Assembly: GCF_011682045.1 (NCBI RefSeq)
Contig: NZ_VVIW01000033.1
Span: 1-64,000, forward strand
DNA: 64,000 nucleotides
Reading direction: 5' to 3'
Origin: Massilia aquatica
Lineage (GTDB): Bacteria > Pseudomonadota > Gammaproteobacteria > Burkholderiales > Burkholderiaceae_D
Position numbers and translations under genes: made by a program
Notes under the pieces: model-generated
Database searches by the model: none
Told to the model about the DNA's origin: nothing
What the model saw: the letters and a program-made list of their open reading frames with translations, nothing else
Part shown: positions 46,203 to 56,123 of the stretch, in pieces
Position numbering within the stretch: position 1 is the stretch's first letter
How the letters are laid out: every line of letters begins with the position of its first letter

Positions 46203-46535
46203 TCAAATGGGTGAAGCAAGCTTGCCGGCGATGTGGGCGATGCGCTGTTTGAGCGTCACCACATCGGTGAATTTGGCGCTCTCGAGCGGCTGTTCCCAGT
46301 CCTGGTTTTTCACCAGCATGAGGAGAAAATGGCCGTGCTTGCGGAACGAGGGATACCAGCCGACATCGAGCAGCACATCGTCGCCAAACCGGATCTGCAG
46401 CATGTCTTCCCTGAGGCAGTCGATATGCCGGGCCGCCTCGAACGCATCGGGAAGATGCGAGATATCGTCGAAAACGACCACGCCCTCCCCGATATCCAGA
46501 TTCCAGAAAATAACTGGCTTTGGATGATCCATCAT
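46203..46535 (-). CDS. Hypothetical protein, immunity-like
   Basis: A 110-aa cytosolic acidic protein, unrecognised. It has DVLLDVGWYPSFRKHGHFLLMLVKNQDWEQP, a pattern of short alternating strands ending in a W/P turn, seen in several small immunity protein families of polymorphic toxin systems. That resemblance is by feel only. Middle gene of three on the minus strand, spacing 9 to 11 bp. Confidence 0.65.
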   Translation of the reverse strand: MMDHPKPVIFWNLDIGEGVVVFDDISHLPDAFEAARHIDCLREDMLQIRFGDDVLLDVGWYPSFRKHGHFLLMLVKNQDWEQPLESAKFTDVVTLKQRIAHIAGKLASPI

Positions 46536-46544
46536 GCGCCCCGC

Positions 46545-46865
46545 TCACAGCCACCGGTTGCACGGAGAGCCGTGCAACAGCTCCCGGAATTGATCGAGCG
46601 TGATCATGTTCTTGTCCACCAGCTCATCGGTTATGTCGACGAAAACAGCATAATCCTCGGCGCATCCGGTACTTTGTGAAAGCACCGCGAGTGCTTCATG
46701 GAATACCTCATCATCTTGCTTGTCGTAGGCAGCGATGATCACTTCCCGCATCCTTGCTTTCAGCGCCAGGTTTTTCCTCGTATTGTCGTCATCATCGGCA
46801 TACTCCGACGCATAATATGCCGCAAGATCGCTCTTGATTTGATCAAGCGTGTTTCTCAATTCCAT
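46545..46865 (-). CDS. Hypothetical small helical protein
   Basis: A 106-aa protein, unrecognised. Predicted mostly helical and acidic (YASEYADDDDNTRKNLALKARMREVI, then DYAVFVDITDELVDK). AGGAGA lies 7 nt before ATG 46865. It is the first gene of a three-gene minus-strand set. The 78-bp gap to the divergent gene at 46944 must contain both promoters. Confidence 0.65.
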   Translation of the reverse strand: MELRNTLDQIKSDLAAYYASEYADDDDNTRKNLALKARMREVIIAAYDKQDDEVFHEALAVLSQSTGCAEDYAVFVDITDELVDKNMITLDQFRELLHGSPCNRWL

Positions 46866-46943
46866 CTGGGTCTCCTGCTTGAACGGTGCACAAAGTCGGT
46901 ATCATAGCGGCAATATTTATGGAACATCGTCGCAGAGTGAGAT

Positions 46944-47417
46944 ATGAACTACAAGAAAACGGTGATCGACGTGTGCATCAGGGAAGACGCTGTCGCCCCT
47001 GTCTTCGAGAACCTGCCGGCCTTCGATCTCGGCAATCACACCTATGAACTGCTGGCCTCGCCGGGATTGGCCTTGAATCTGGCCAAGGGCGATATCATCG
47101 ACATTACCGAGCCGGGAAAACCGGCGGTCGTGGTGCGGCGCGGCGGGAATTTTTGCATCCAGATTTATGCCGATGATATTTCCTACGACGATATCGACGC
47201 ACTTGATCGCGCACTGTCGACCCAGCTTCATGGCAGCGTCGATGGCAGGTTTGGCGGCAGTATCGCCATCTCGATCCCGGCCTCGGCCGGCATGGACAAG
47301 GTGGCGGAGTTGCTCGATCCATTCACGGCCAGGACTGGCCACCCTTGGTACTTCTGCAATATCTACAAGAACGTCGAGAACCTCGAGGATGAAACCCTGC
47401 TCGACTGGTGGCGGTGA
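46944..47417 (+). CDS. DUF4265-like hypothetical protein
   Basis: A 157-aa protein. The first 80 residues resemble DUF4265 (an ENLPAFDLGNHTYELLASPGLALNLAKGDII stretch). The rest is not recognised but includes DISYDDIDALDRALSTQL and ends HPWYFCNIYKNVENLEDE. DUF4265 proteins are often found near polymorphic toxin or immunity genes. It is convergent with the CPBP protease gene, with 4 bp between stops. Confidence 0.65.
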   Translation: MNYKKTVIDVCIREDAVAPVFENLPAFDLGNHTYELLASPGLALNLAKGDIIDITEPGKPAVVVRRGGNFCIQIYADDISYDDIDALDRALSTQLHGSVDGRFGGSIAISIPASAGMDKVAELLDPFTARTGHPWYFCNIYKNVENLEDETLLDWWR

Positions 47418-47421
47418 TAAT

Positions 47422-48231
47422 TTATCGGCCGCGCCGCCCTGCCGGTTCATGCAAAACGCGGTACAAGATCGTCATCCCGGCAGCGCCCAGCAGCATCGCC
47501 AGCAGCCAGGTGGACGCCGCGAACGCCGGAAAGGCGTCCTGCGCGGCGCCGGCATCGCCCTGGTCGACCATGATGCATGCGGTATTGTAGGCGGCATGCA
47601 GCGCGATGCAGGGCAGCAGCGACCTGGTACGCTCGTACAGCCAGCCAAGAAACACGCCGATGATCACCGCGCCGACATATTGATAGATATTCATGTGGGC
47701 AAAGCCGAACAGGCCGGCCGATGCCAGGATGGCGGCCCATTTCGGATACTGGCCCAGGAAGCTGCGCAGGATAATCCCGCGAAACAGCATTTCTTCCAGC
47801 ACCGGCGCCAGCACGCAGATCACCACGACCATGGTCACGCTGCCGGCATTGAGGCTGCCCAGCAGCGCGCGTTCCTGCGGGGTCATGGGAAACAGCGCCA
47901 TCAGCGCTGCGTCCAGGGTCACCATGAACATGAAGATCAGGGGCAGCGTCAGGCCAAGCGCCGGAAACAGCACCAGCATGGTGGCCGGTCTGGAGGCGGA
48001 AGACGCATGAAACAACGCGCGGTAGCTCAGGTTTTTATAGCCCATCAGCGCGGTGAAGACAATGCCATAGCCAAGCACCATGATCATGCCGCCCAAGTCG
48101 CGCGGTTCCATCGACAAGGCGCCGCGCACGTCGTACAGCGCCGCGCCCACCAGGTACTCGGCCATGTACAAGGCGATGACCAGCATCAGCGCTTCCAGGG
48201 CGTTCGGGAAGGTCTCGTGTTTCTCATCCAT
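47422..48231 (-). CDS. CPBP-family intramembrane glutamic endopeptidase
   Basis: A 269-aa multi-pass membrane protein, about eight helices. The catalytic motifs are EEMLFRG (EExxxR) near residue 165, FGFAHMNIYQ (FxxxH) near residue 197 and HAAYN (HxxxN) near residue 232. This is the Abi/CaaX-protease-like group; members process prenylated proteins or act in bacteriocin self-immunity. With the small orphan genes next to it, a role in self-protection is possible. It is not a usual flagellar gene. Confidence 0.88.
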   Translation of the reverse strand: MDEKHETFPNALEALMLVIALYMAEYLVGAALYDVRGALSMEPRDLGGMIMVLGYGIVFTALMGYKNLSYRALFHASSASRPATMLVLFPALGLTLPLIFMFMVTLDAALMALFPMTPQERALLGSLNAGSVTMVVVICVLAPVLEEMLFRGIILRSFLGQYPKWAAILASAGLFGFAHMNIYQYVGAVIIGVFLGWLYERTRSLLPCIALHAAYNTACIMVDQGDAGAAQDAFPAFAASTWLLAMLLGAAGMTILYRVLHEPAGRRGR

Positions 48232-48556
48232 GAATCGGCAATCCTGCTTTCCCGGCAGTGAGGCCGCGCAAAAGCACCAGTAAACGCGATTTGATGAAAT
48301 ATTGCAAGAAAGAAAATTTCAGGCTATGCCGGTTGAGCAGCAAGCCCGCGCGATCCGGATCGACGTGAGATCACCATGATGATTGCTGGGCGTCGCCGGA
48401 CGACGCCTCTTCCGCCCGTGCATAGTGGACCGTGATGCTGCATGCAGTGGAACGCTGATCTGCCCTGAGCATGACCACGCCCCAGGGAAATTGAAAATAG
48501 TCGGCCCCGAGAACCATCGATGAAGCGCAGGCGCCAGCCAGCCCGCCCGCCCGGCA
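48232..48556. other. Intergenic region between CPBP protease and fliE
   Basis: 325 bp without a supported gene. An open frame of 77 codons on the minus strand has Arg-rich, low-complexity content and no SD site. The first 90 bp next to the CPBP gene are AT-richer (AAATATTGCAAGAAAG) and probably hold its promoter. Confidence 0.5.
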
Positions 48557-48907
48557 CTACACCTGCATATTCATGATCTCGTGATACGCCGACACCAGCT
48601 TGTTACGCACCTGCACAGTTGCCTGGAAACCAATACTGGCCTTCTGCATCGACACCATCACATCCGACAGGCTGACCTTGTCGTCGCCCATGGTGAACGC
48701 CTTGCCCTGCTCGCCCGCCTTGAGCTGGGCCTCGCTGACCTGGGCGATGGAATTCTTGAGCGCATCGGCAAAATCGACCTTGGCGACGGCCGGCTCGGGC
48801 GTGACCTTGACCGCCGGCCCGATGCCGCCCGCCGGGCGCGTCGACGCCGCCTTGAGCTGGGCCATCATGGCTTCGATCCGGTCCGATCCGATTCCGTTCA
48901 CGTTCAT
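48557..48907 (-). CDS. fliE: Flagellar hook-basal body protein FliE
   Basis: A 116-aa rod-MS-ring junction protein. The C-terminal FliE signature is clear: VDFADALKNSIAQVSEAQ, DKVSLSDVMVSMQKASIGFQATVQVRNKLVSAYHEIMNMQV. Start ATG 48907 preceded by GGAAA. It is divergent from fliF; the 241-bp interval holds both promoters. This layout is the usual one for fliE and fliF in beta- and gammaproteobacteria. Confidence 0.96.
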   Translation of the reverse strand: MNVNGIGSDRIEAMMAQLKAASTRPAGGIGPAVKVTPEPAVAKVDFADALKNSIAQVSEAQLKAGEQGKAFTMGDDKVSLSDVMVSMQKASIGFQATVQVRNKLVSAYHEIMNMQV

Positions 48908-49148
48908 GTCGTTTCCTCTGTTCAGACCGCCGGGCGTACAATACGCAATATGTATACCAGCGAAGTCAGGGTGCCAGAATAGCACCCGGGTGGCGCGCCG
49001 GGCCGTCGAGCAGGGCGGGAAAGCGCGCTCTGTTCGGGGCTTTAAGCAAGCCCCCTGCCCCACATAATGGAGTCTGAGCCCCAGCCTTTGCGCAGGTTTG
49101 GGAAATTCTTACCCAGTTTCGGGCCTGGCCCGTCGGACACCCACCACC

Positions 49149-50855
49149 ATGGCAGCTGCAACCGCAGAAGATCTCGTCGATATCCCCCCACAGGACACGC
49201 CGCCCCCGACGTTCCTGCAGACGCCGCTCGGCAAGAATTTCCTGCGCGGCCTCGGCATCGCGGCGGTGCTGGCCTTGATGCTGGGCGTCTGGATGTGGAG
49301 CCAGCGCGTCGAATACGGCGTGCTGTTTACCAATGTCAGCGACAAGGATGGCGGCGCCATCATGGCCTCGCTCGACCAGATGGCGGTGCCGTACAAATTC
49401 TCGGACGGCGGCGCCTCGATCATGGTGCCCAACGAGCAAGTCCACGGCGTGCGTCTCAAGCTGGCCGCGCAAGGCTTGCCCAAGGGCGGCACGGTCGGCT
49501 TCGAGCTGATGGAAAACCAGAAACTGGGCGTGTCCCAGTTCCACGAACAAGTCAATTACCAGCGCTCGCTCGAAGGCGAACTGGCGCGCTCGATCGAGTC
49601 GATTGCCGCCGTCAGCTCGGCGCGCGTGCACCTGGCGCTGCCGAAACCGTCGGTGTTCGTGCGCGAACAGCAAAAACCGACCGCTTCGGTCTTGTTGAAC
49701 CTGCAAACCGGGAGGGTGATCGACCAGGCCCAGGTCAACGCCATCGTGCACCTGCTGGCCTCGAGCGTGTCCGAACTGCCGGTCTCGAACGTCACCGTGG
49801 TCGACCAGGCCGGCAACCTGCTGTCGGATCCCGACAAGAGCAACAACGCGCGCAAGCTCGACCCCAACCAGCTCAAATACGTCGAAGCGATCCAGAAAAA
49901 CATCATCAAGCAGGTCGAGTCGCTGATCACGCCGCTGGTCGGCCAGGGCAATGTGCGCGCCGAAGCGACTGCCGACATCGATTTCGCCCAGGTCGACACC
50001 GCCGCCGAAGTCTACAAGCCCAATTCGCCGCCGGAGCCGCAGTCGATCCGCAGCCAGCAGACGTCCGAAGCGAACGGCCCCGGCAGCGTCAACCCGGCCG
50101 GCGTGCCGGGCGCGCTCTCGAACCAGCCGCCGGGCCTGGCCACCGCGCCGCTGACCGCCGCCGGTGCGCCCGGCGCGGCCCCGGCCGTGGTCAGCGGCCC
50201 GACCCGCAAGGACACCACCACCAATTTTGAAGTCGACAAGACCATCCGCTACGAGCAGCGCCCGATGGGCCTGGTCAAGCGCCTGACCGTCGGCGTGCTG
50301 GTCAACCACCGCCGTTCGGTCGACGCCAGGACCGGCAAGGTCACGGTGACGCCCCTGACGGCCGCCCAGGTCGCCCAGATCAACGACCTGGTCAAGGAAG
50401 CGATGGGCTACAACAAGGACCGTGGCGACACGCTCAACGTGACCAATGCCGCCTTCGACGGGGTCGACAAGCCGGACGTGCCGGCCCCCACGCTCGACTG
50501 GTGGCGCGACCCGGCCAACCTGCCGCTGGCCAAGGATATTGCCAAGTATCTGTTCGTGGCCGCTATCATTGCGTTCCTGTACTTCCGCCTGCTGCGTCCG
50601 ATGCTGCGCCCGGTCATGACCAAGTTCGACAAGGCCCACGAAGTGCCGCCCGAGCCGACCGCGGCAGAGGAAGAAAAGGCCGACGAGGCGAGCCTGGCGG
50701 AAGCGGCCGCAGCCGCCGAAGTCGCCGAAGCCGAGGCCGAAACGGCGCAGGACCACAGCTACCGGGCCAACCTGGCGCTGGCCAAGAAACTGGCGCAGGA
50801 AGATCCGCGCATCGTCGCAAACGTCATCAAGGCATGGGTAGGTACAAATGAATGA
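49149..50855 (+). CDS. fliF: Flagellar MS-ring protein FliF
   Basis: A 568-aa membrane ring protein. Start ATG 49149 (MAAATAEDLVDIPP); a TTG at 49098 only adds non-conserved sequence. The first TM helix is near residues 32-50, the second near 460-478 (YLFVAAIIAFLYFRLL). RBM features are present: VEYGVLFTNVSDKDGGAIMASL and EGELARSIESIAAVSSARVHLALPKPSVF. The C-terminal tail (LALAKKLAQEDPRIVANVIKAWV) binds FliG. Its final codons overlap fliG by 8 bp. Confidence 0.97.
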   Translation: MAAATAEDLVDIPPQDTPPPTFLQTPLGKNFLRGLGIAAVLALMLGVWMWSQRVEYGVLFTNVSDKDGGAIMASLDQMAVPYKFSDGGASIMVPNEQVHGVRLKLAAQGLPKGGTVGFELMENQKLGVSQFHEQVNYQRSLEGELARSIESIAAVSSARVHLALPKPSVFVREQQKPTASVLLNLQTGRVIDQAQVNAIVHLLASSVSELPVSNVTVVDQAGNLLSDPDKSNNARKLDPNQLKYVEAIQKNIIKQVESLITPLVGQGNVRAEATADIDFAQVDTAAEVYKPNSPPEPQSIRSQQTSEANGPGSVNPAGVPGALSNQPPGLATAPLTAAGAPGAAPAVVSGPTRKDTTTNFEVDKTIRYEQRPMGLVKRLTVGVLVNHRRSVDARTGKVTVTPLTAAQVAQINDLVKEAMGYNKDRGDTLNVTNAAFDGVDKPDVPAPTLDWWRDPANLPLAKDIAKYLFVAAIIAFLYFRLLRPMLRPVMTKFDKAHEVPPEPTAAEEEKADEASLAEAAAAAEVAEAEAETAQDHSYRANLALAKKLAQEDPRIVANVIKAWVGTNE

Positions 50856-51840
50856 TAATGGAATCCAGAAGGCTGCCATCCTGATGCTCGCCATCGGCGA
50901 GTCCGAGGCGGCCGAAGTAATGCGCTTCCTCGGCCCGCGCGAGGTCTTGAAACTCGGCGCGGCCATGGCCACCATGAAAAACGTGCAGCACGAACAGGTG
51001 GTCACGGTGCTCGACTCGTTTCGCGAGCAGACCGAACTCATTTCCACGGTCGGCCTCGATTCGGACGAGTACATCCGCCAGGTGCTGACCAAGGCGCTGG
51101 GCGACGACAAGGCTTCGGTGCTGCTGTCGCGCATCCTGGGCGGCAAGGATGCGTCCGGCATCGAAAGCCTGAAGTGGATGGACGCCTCGTCGGTGTCGGA
51201 GCTGATCCGCAACGAGCACCCGCAAATCATCGCCACCATCCTGGTCCACCTCGAGCGCGACCAGGCGTGCGAAATCCTGGGCAACTTCACCGACCGCCTG
51301 CGCAACGACGTGGTGCTGCGCATCGCCACCCTGGACGGCGTGCAGCCGGCCGCCTTGCGCGAACTGAACGACGTGCTGACCAAGCTGCTGTCGGGCAACG
51401 AAAACATCAAGAAATCGTCGCTGGGCGGGGTGCGCGCGGCGGCCGAGATCCTCAACTTCATGAGCGGCGAGCAAGAAGGTTCGGTGATGGACAACATCAA
51501 GAACTACGACAACGACATGGCCCAGAAGATCATGGACGAGATGTTCGTGTTCGATAACATCATCGACATCGACGACCGCGGCATCCAGCTGCTGCTGCGC
51601 GAAGTGCAGTCGGAAATGCTGATCATGGCGCTCAAGGGCGCTTCGCAGGAACTGCGCGAAAAAATCTTCCGCAATATGTCGGCGCGCGCCGGCGAGATGA
51701 TGCGCGAAGACCTCGAATCGAAAGGACCGGTGCGCCTGTCCGAAGTCGAAACCCAGCAAAAACAAATCCTGCAGATCGTGCGCCGCCTGTCCGACGAAGG
51801 CCAGATCGTGCTCGGCAAAGGTGAGGATTCCTTCGTCTGA
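50848..51840 (+). CDS. fliG: Flagellar motor switch protein FliG
   Basis: A 330-aa rotor protein. The N-domain begins GIQKAAILMLAIGESEAAEVMR. The EHPQIIATILVHLE segment (EHPQ motif) is in the middle domain. The C-domain has DEMFVFDNIIDIDDRGIQLLLREVQ with the charged residues that interact with the stator. It overlaps fliF and shares one base with the fliH start. Standard length and complete. Confidence 0.97.
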   Translation: MNDNGIQKAAILMLAIGESEAAEVMRFLGPREVLKLGAAMATMKNVQHEQVVTVLDSFREQTELISTVGLDSDEYIRQVLTKALGDDKASVLLSRILGGKDASGIESLKWMDASSVSELIRNEHPQIIATILVHLERDQACEILGNFTDRLRNDVVLRIATLDGVQPAALRELNDVLTKLLSGNENIKKSSLGGVRAAAEILNFMSGEQEGSVMDNIKNYDNDMAQKIMDEMFVFDNIIDIDDRGIQLLLREVQSEMLIMALKGASQELREKIFRNMSARAGEMMREDLESKGPVRLSEVETQQKQILQIVRRLSDEGQIVLGKGEDSFV

Positions 51841-52538
51841 TGGCTACCCTTCCAAAAGAACTGCAAACCGCGTACCAGCGCTGGGAAATGAATTCCTTCG
51901 ACCGTGTTCCGGAGCCGGAACCGGTGTTTCTCGACACCTCGCCCGAGCAAGAAGCGCTGCCGGAGGCGCCGCCCGCGCCCGACTGGCCCACCGACGAGGA
52001 AATTGCCGCCATCCGCGAGCAGGCCCGCCAGGAAGGCTATGAAGCGGGACACGCGGCGGGACACGAAGCCGGCTATGCCGATGCGCACGCACTCGGGCGC
52101 GAGGAATGCGCGGCGGAACTGGCCAGCCTGCAAGCGGTTGCCGCCACCTTCGGCCAGGCGCTCACGCAAGCCGACGAGAGCATCGCCGGCGACATGCTCG
52201 AACTGGCGCTGCAACTGGCAAAGAACATGCTGCGCATCGCGCTCGAGGTCAAGCCCGAGCTGATCATTCCGGTGGTGCGCGACGCCATCTCTTACCTGCC
52301 GGTGCTGCAACAGCCGGCCGTGCTCATGCTCAATCCCGACGATGCGCGCCTGGTGCGCGAGCAGATCGGCGAAGAACTCGACAAGGGCGGCTGGCGCGTG
52401 GTGGACGACGCCCAGATCGGCCGTGGCGGTTGCAAGATCGATACCGCCAGCAACCAGATCGACGCCCAGGCCGAAGTGCGCTGGCAGCGCCTGGCGCACG
52501 CGCTCGGCAAGGACGACGTGGAGTGGCTGGTCCGATGA
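51840..52538 (+). CDS. fliH: Flagellar assembly protein FliH
   Basis: A 232-aa regulator of the FliI ATPase. The N-terminus binds FliN; a GxxxG-like helical stretch, [21 protein letters not shown] near residues 60-80, is diagnostic. The C-terminal domain has [29 protein letters not shown] and [12 protein letters not shown]. It lies between fliG and fliI with 1- and 4-bp overlaps. Confidence 0.94.
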   Translation: MATLPKELQTAYQRWEMNSFDRVPEPEPVFLDTSPEQEALPEAPPAPDWPTDEEIAAIREQARQEGYEAGHAAGHEAGYADAHALGREECAAELASLQAVAATFGQALTQADESIAGDMLELALQLAKNMLRIALEVKPELIIPVVRDAISYLPVLQQPAVLMLNPDDARLVREQIGEELDKGGWRVVDDAQIGRGGCKIDTASNQIDAQAEVRWQRLAHALGKDDVEWLVR

Positions 52539-53950
52539 GCCAATCCGATTCCGCCATCACGCCCGACAAACACACGGCGCGCTGGTCCGCCTACCTGCGC
52601 GACTGCAGCACCCTGGTCGGCTTCGTCGAGCCGCAGCAGGTTTCGGGCCGCATCACGCGCGTGGCCGGGCTGGTCATGGAATGCGTCGGCCTGAAGCTGG
52701 CGGTCGGCAGCGCCTGCACCATTCCTATGCCGGCCGGCAACCGGGTCGAGGCCGAAGTGGTCGGTTTCGACGGCGACCGCCTGTTCCTGATGCCGCAAAG
52801 CGATGTCGAAGGCATCGTCCCCGGCACCAAGGTGCTGCCGGTCGAAGCGACCCTGCCGCGTCCGGGTTCGGTGGCCCATCCCCGGCGCCGCCCGAGCGAC
52901 CGCGCGCGCCACCTGCCGGTCGGCATGGGTTTGCTGGGCCGGGTGGTCGACGGCGCCGGCCGGCCGTTGGATGGCCTCGGTCCCCTGCTGACCGACGACA
53001 GCGGCCCGATCAACGTGCGCCCCGCCAATCCGCTCGACCGCGCCCCGATCGTGGAAACGCTGGACGTGGGCATTCGCGCCATCAACGCCATGCTCACCGT
53101 CGGCCGCGGCCAGCGCCTGGGCCTGTTCGCCGGTTCCGGCGTCGGCAAATCGGTGCTGCTGGGCATGATGGCGCGCTACACCAAGGCCGATGTGGTCGTC
53201 GTTGGCCTGATCGGCGAACGCGGCCGCGAGGTCAAGGAGTTCATCGAACACATCCTCGGGCCGGAAGGCCTGGCGCGCGCCGCCGTGGTGGCGGCCCCGG
53301 CCGACACGCCGCCGCTGATGCGCCTGCAAGGCGCGGCCTACACCACGGCGATTGCCGAACATTTCCGCGACCAGGGCAAGAACGTGCTCATGATCATGGA
53401 TTCGCTGACCCGCTACGCCATGGCGCAGCGCGAAATCGCCCTGGCCATCGGCGAGCCGCCCGCCACCAAGGGCTATCCGCCGTCGGTGTTCGCCAAGCTG
53501 CCGGTGCTGGTGGAACGGGCCGGCAACGGCCTGCAGGGCGGCGGCTCGATCACCGCCTTCTACACTGTGCTGACCGAGGGCGACGACCAGCAGGACCCGA
53601 TCGCCGACTCGGCGCGCGCGATTTTGGACGGCCACTTCGTGCTCAACCGGCGCCTGGCCGAGTCCGGGCACTATCCGGCCATCGACATCGAGCAATCGAT
53701 CAGCCGCGCCATGCACACCATCACCACCACCGCCCACCAGCACGCGGCGCGGCGTCTGAAGCAGTTGTATTCGCGCTTCGAGCGCTCGCGCGACCTGATC
53801 ACGGTCGGCGCCTACGCCCACGGCAGCGATCCGGTGCTCGACCAGGCCATCGCCCTCAACGACAAGATCGAAGCCTTCCTGTGCCAGGAGATCGGCGACA
53901 ACATCGGCATGCCGCAGAGCTTGGCCGAATTGACCTCTCTGTTCTCGTGA
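52535..53950 (+). CDS. fliI: Flagellum-specific ATP synthase FliI
   Basis: A 471-aa export ATPase. The start [12 protein letters not shown] at 52535 overlaps the fliH stop (ATGA). The Walker A is [13 protein letters not shown], the Walker B is [17 protein letters not shown], and the DQQDPIAD and [14 protein letters not shown] blocks match the F1-beta/FliI family. It drives unfolding or docking of type III substrates with FliH and FliJ. Confidence 0.97.
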   Translation: MSQSDSAITPDKHTARWSAYLRDCSTLVGFVEPQQVSGRITRVAGLVMECVGLKLAVGSACTIPMPAGNRVEAEVVGFDGDRLFLMPQSDVEGIVPGTKVLPVEATLPRPGSVAHPRRRPSDRARHLPVGMGLLGRVVDGAGRPLDGLGPLLTDDSGPINVRPANPLDRAPIVETLDVGIRAINAMLTVGRGQRLGLFAGSGVGKSVLLGMMARYTKADVVVVGLIGERGREVKEFIEHILGPEGLARAAVVAAPADTPPLMRLQGAAYTTAIAEHFRDQGKNVLMIMDSLTRYAMAQREIALAIGEPPATKGYPPSVFAKLPVLVERAGNGLQGGGSITAFYTVLTEGDDQQDPIADSARAILDGHFVLNRRLAESGHYPAIDIEQSISRAMHTITTTAHQHAARRLKQLYSRFERSRDLITVGAYAHGSDPVLDQAIALNDKIEAFLCQEIGDNIGMPQSLAELTSLFS

Positions 53951-53985
53951 TGGACTAGCGGACGGGATGCCTATAATGATGCATT

Positions 53986-54426
53986 ATGGCAAAACAAACC
54001 GTCCTCGATACCCTGCTCGAACTGGCCCAGCGCGACACCGACGATGCCGCCAAGCGGCTGGGGGTGGCGCTCAAGGCGGCCGAGGAAACCGAACAAAAGC
54101 TGCAAATGCTGCTGGGCTACCTGGAAGATTACGCGCAAAAGCTCGATGCGGCGCAGCGCAACGGCATCACGCCGATGGCGTACGCCAACTTCATCGCCTT
54201 CATCGGCAAGCTGGAGCACGCGATCATGGGCCAGCGCGAGATCGTCAAGCATGCGCACCACAGGAGCGCGGTGGAAAAGGGCCTGTGGCAGGCCAGCGAG
54301 CGCAAGCGGGTGTCGTACCGCACCTTGAACGAGCGCGCCGCCGCCGAAGCACTGCGCCTGGAAAACAAGCGCGACCAGAAACAGATGGACGAACACGCCG
54401 CCCGCCAGGCTTATTACAAACGTTGA
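53986..54426 (+). CDS. fliJ: Flagellar export protein FliJ
   Basis: A 146-aa coiled-coil protein, MAKQTVLDTLLELAQRDTDDAAKRLGVALK at the start, then long helices rich in Glu, Lys and Gln (EETEQKLQMLLGYLEDYAQKLDA). FliJ connects the FliI ring to FlhA. It follows fliI by 35 bp and precedes fliK, the standard order. Confidence 0.93.
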   Translation: MAKQTVLDTLLELAQRDTDDAAKRLGVALKAAEETEQKLQMLLGYLEDYAQKLDAAQRNGITPMAYANFIAFIGKLEHAIMGQREIVKHAHHRSAVEKGLWQASERKRVSYRTLNERAAAEALRLENKRDQKQMDEHAARQAYYKR

Positions 54427-54457
54427 TGCATCCGACATAACTTACCGATCGCCCGCC

Positions 54458-55903
54458 ATGTCCACTTCTCCCCTCCAGCAACTGGCCGCCCTGAACGCCA
54501 CCCCGGCCCCGGCGCGCACCAATGCCGCCGCCGCGCAACCGGCGGTGCAGTTCGGACAGACGCTCTCGCGCGAGATCGCGCAGCGCCAGAGCATGCACCA
54601 GCAGCCGGCCGCGCCCGCCGCCAAGGCCGCCGCCCCGCGGCCGGCCGACAAGGCCCCGGCTCCGCGTATGGAACAGGGGGCCAAAGCCGAACAGGCCGCA
54701 GCGCCCGCGCCGGACAGCGCGCCGGCGCGCCCGGCAGCGCCAGCGAACAACAGCCGCGCCCAGGCCCCATCCGGCGACAAGGGCAGCGCCCCGGCCAGCG
54801 ATGACAGCGCCGCCGCAGCAGCCGCCGCCGACAGCGCCGCAGCGGCAGCCGCGCGCGCCGAACAACTGCCCATGGCCGACATGCTGGCCCTGGTCGCCAG
54901 CCTGACCCAGCCGGCGCAAGCGGCCGCCACGCCGGTCGCCCTTGATCCAGCTTGGAGCACGCTGGCGTCGAGCCGCGCCGCCGCTACCACCGCCGCCGCC
55001 GATCCTGGCCTGGCGGCCGACGCCGCGCTGGCCGCCTTGAGCGCGCCGGCCATGGCCGCTGCCGCCGGGCGCTTCCCGACGGTCGACGGCGCCCCTACGC
55101 CGCCGGCTGTCGGCGCTCTGAGCCTGCCAGGCGATGCGGCGCTGACAACGGCGTCCGACGCCGCCCCGCAAGGCGAACTGCGCGCCCTGCTCGAAGGCGC
55201 CATGCCGCGCGCCGCCGGCGCCGCCAGCACCGACACCGCCCAGGGCCAGGCCACACCTGCGCAAACGACGGCGCTGCAAACGGCGCTCGTGCCAGGCGAC
55301 GCCGCCAAATTTGCGCCAGCCGCGCGCGAACTGCCCGACGCCATTACCGCCATCGACACCACGGCCACCGAAGCTGCGCCGGTGGCCGCGCCGCTGCAAC
55401 AGGCCGCGGTTAGCCTGGCGCAGGCGGCCAACGGCGGCGCCGACAAGCTCTCGGCGCGCGTGGGCACCCCGGCCTGGGACAACCAGGTCGGCCAGAAAAT
55501 TGTCTGGATGGTGGCCGGCAAGGAACAAAGCGCCACCCTCACCCTCAATCCGCCCGATCTGGGCCCGGTCCAGGTGGTGCTGAACATCAGTGGCGACAAC
55601 GCCAGCGTAACGTTCTCCTCGGGCGAGCTGGAAGTACGCCAGGCGCTGGAAAACGCCATGCCGAAGCTGCGCGAGATGATGGACGAGAGCGGCATCTCGC
55701 TGGGTAACGCCAGCGTCAACGCCGGCATGCCGGAGCAGCGCCAGGACCAGGGTGAACGCGCCATGGCCGGCAATGGCGGCAGCGGCGGCAACGCCGGCCC
55801 GGGCGGCTTGATCAACGGCAGCGCGGCCGACGCCAACGAACGCCTGGCCGCCCGCACCCCGGTGCAAGGCGGCGGGCTGGGCCTGGTCGACACCTTCGCC
55901 TGA
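54458..55903 (+). CDS. fliK: Flagellar hook-length control protein FliK
   Basis: A 481-aa secreted ruler. The first 300 residues are Ala/Pro-rich disordered sequence. The C-terminal switch domain has ATLTLNPPDLGPVQVVLNISGDNASVTFSSGELEVRQALENAMPKLREMM, the FliK consensus. The ending GGLGLVDTFA is typical. The second FliK-like protein at 42.2 kb is separate. Confidence 0.95.
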   Translation: MSTSPLQQLAALNATPAPARTNAAAAQPAVQFGQTLSREIAQRQSMHQQPAAPAAKAAAPRPADKAPAPRMEQGAKAEQAAAPAPDSAPARPAAPANNSRAQAPSGDKGSAPASDDSAAAAAAADSAAAAAARAEQLPMADMLALVASLTQPAQAAATPVALDPAWSTLASSRAAATTAAADPGLAADAALAALSAPAMAAAAGRFPTVDGAPTPPAVGALSLPGDAALTTASDAAPQGELRALLEGAMPRAAGAASTDTAQGQATPAQTTALQTALVPGDAAKFAPAARELPDAITAIDTTATEAAPVAAPLQQAAVSLAQAANGGADKLSARVGTPAWDNQVGQKIVWMVAGKEQSATLTLNPPDLGPVQVVLNISGDNASVTFSSGELEVRQALENAMPKLREMMDESGISLGNASVNAGMPEQRQDQGERAMAGNGGSGGNAGPGGLINGSAADANERLAARTPVQGGGLGLVDTFA

Positions 55904-56123
55904 TAACGCCAGGCATGCTCACTTGTCAATTTGCCTAGCCTTCCCGGCCATGCGCGCAAGGCGGCGTATGAAAAGCGCATCGGATGTCGATGCCAAGCCA
56001 CGAGTTGGGCCGCGATCGGCCCTGTTTTCCACGCATCTGCCCGCTCATTTCCTCGCGATAATGACATAATGACGGCATGATCCACCGACGTCGTCTTGAG
56101 GTACTTTGAAAGCGAAAGCAAAC

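Noticed and set aside
48324-48557. 77-codon minus-strand frame next to fliE
   Set aside because: Arg/Gly-rich low complexity, no ribosome site, overlaps the fliE stop by one base, and no family resemblance.
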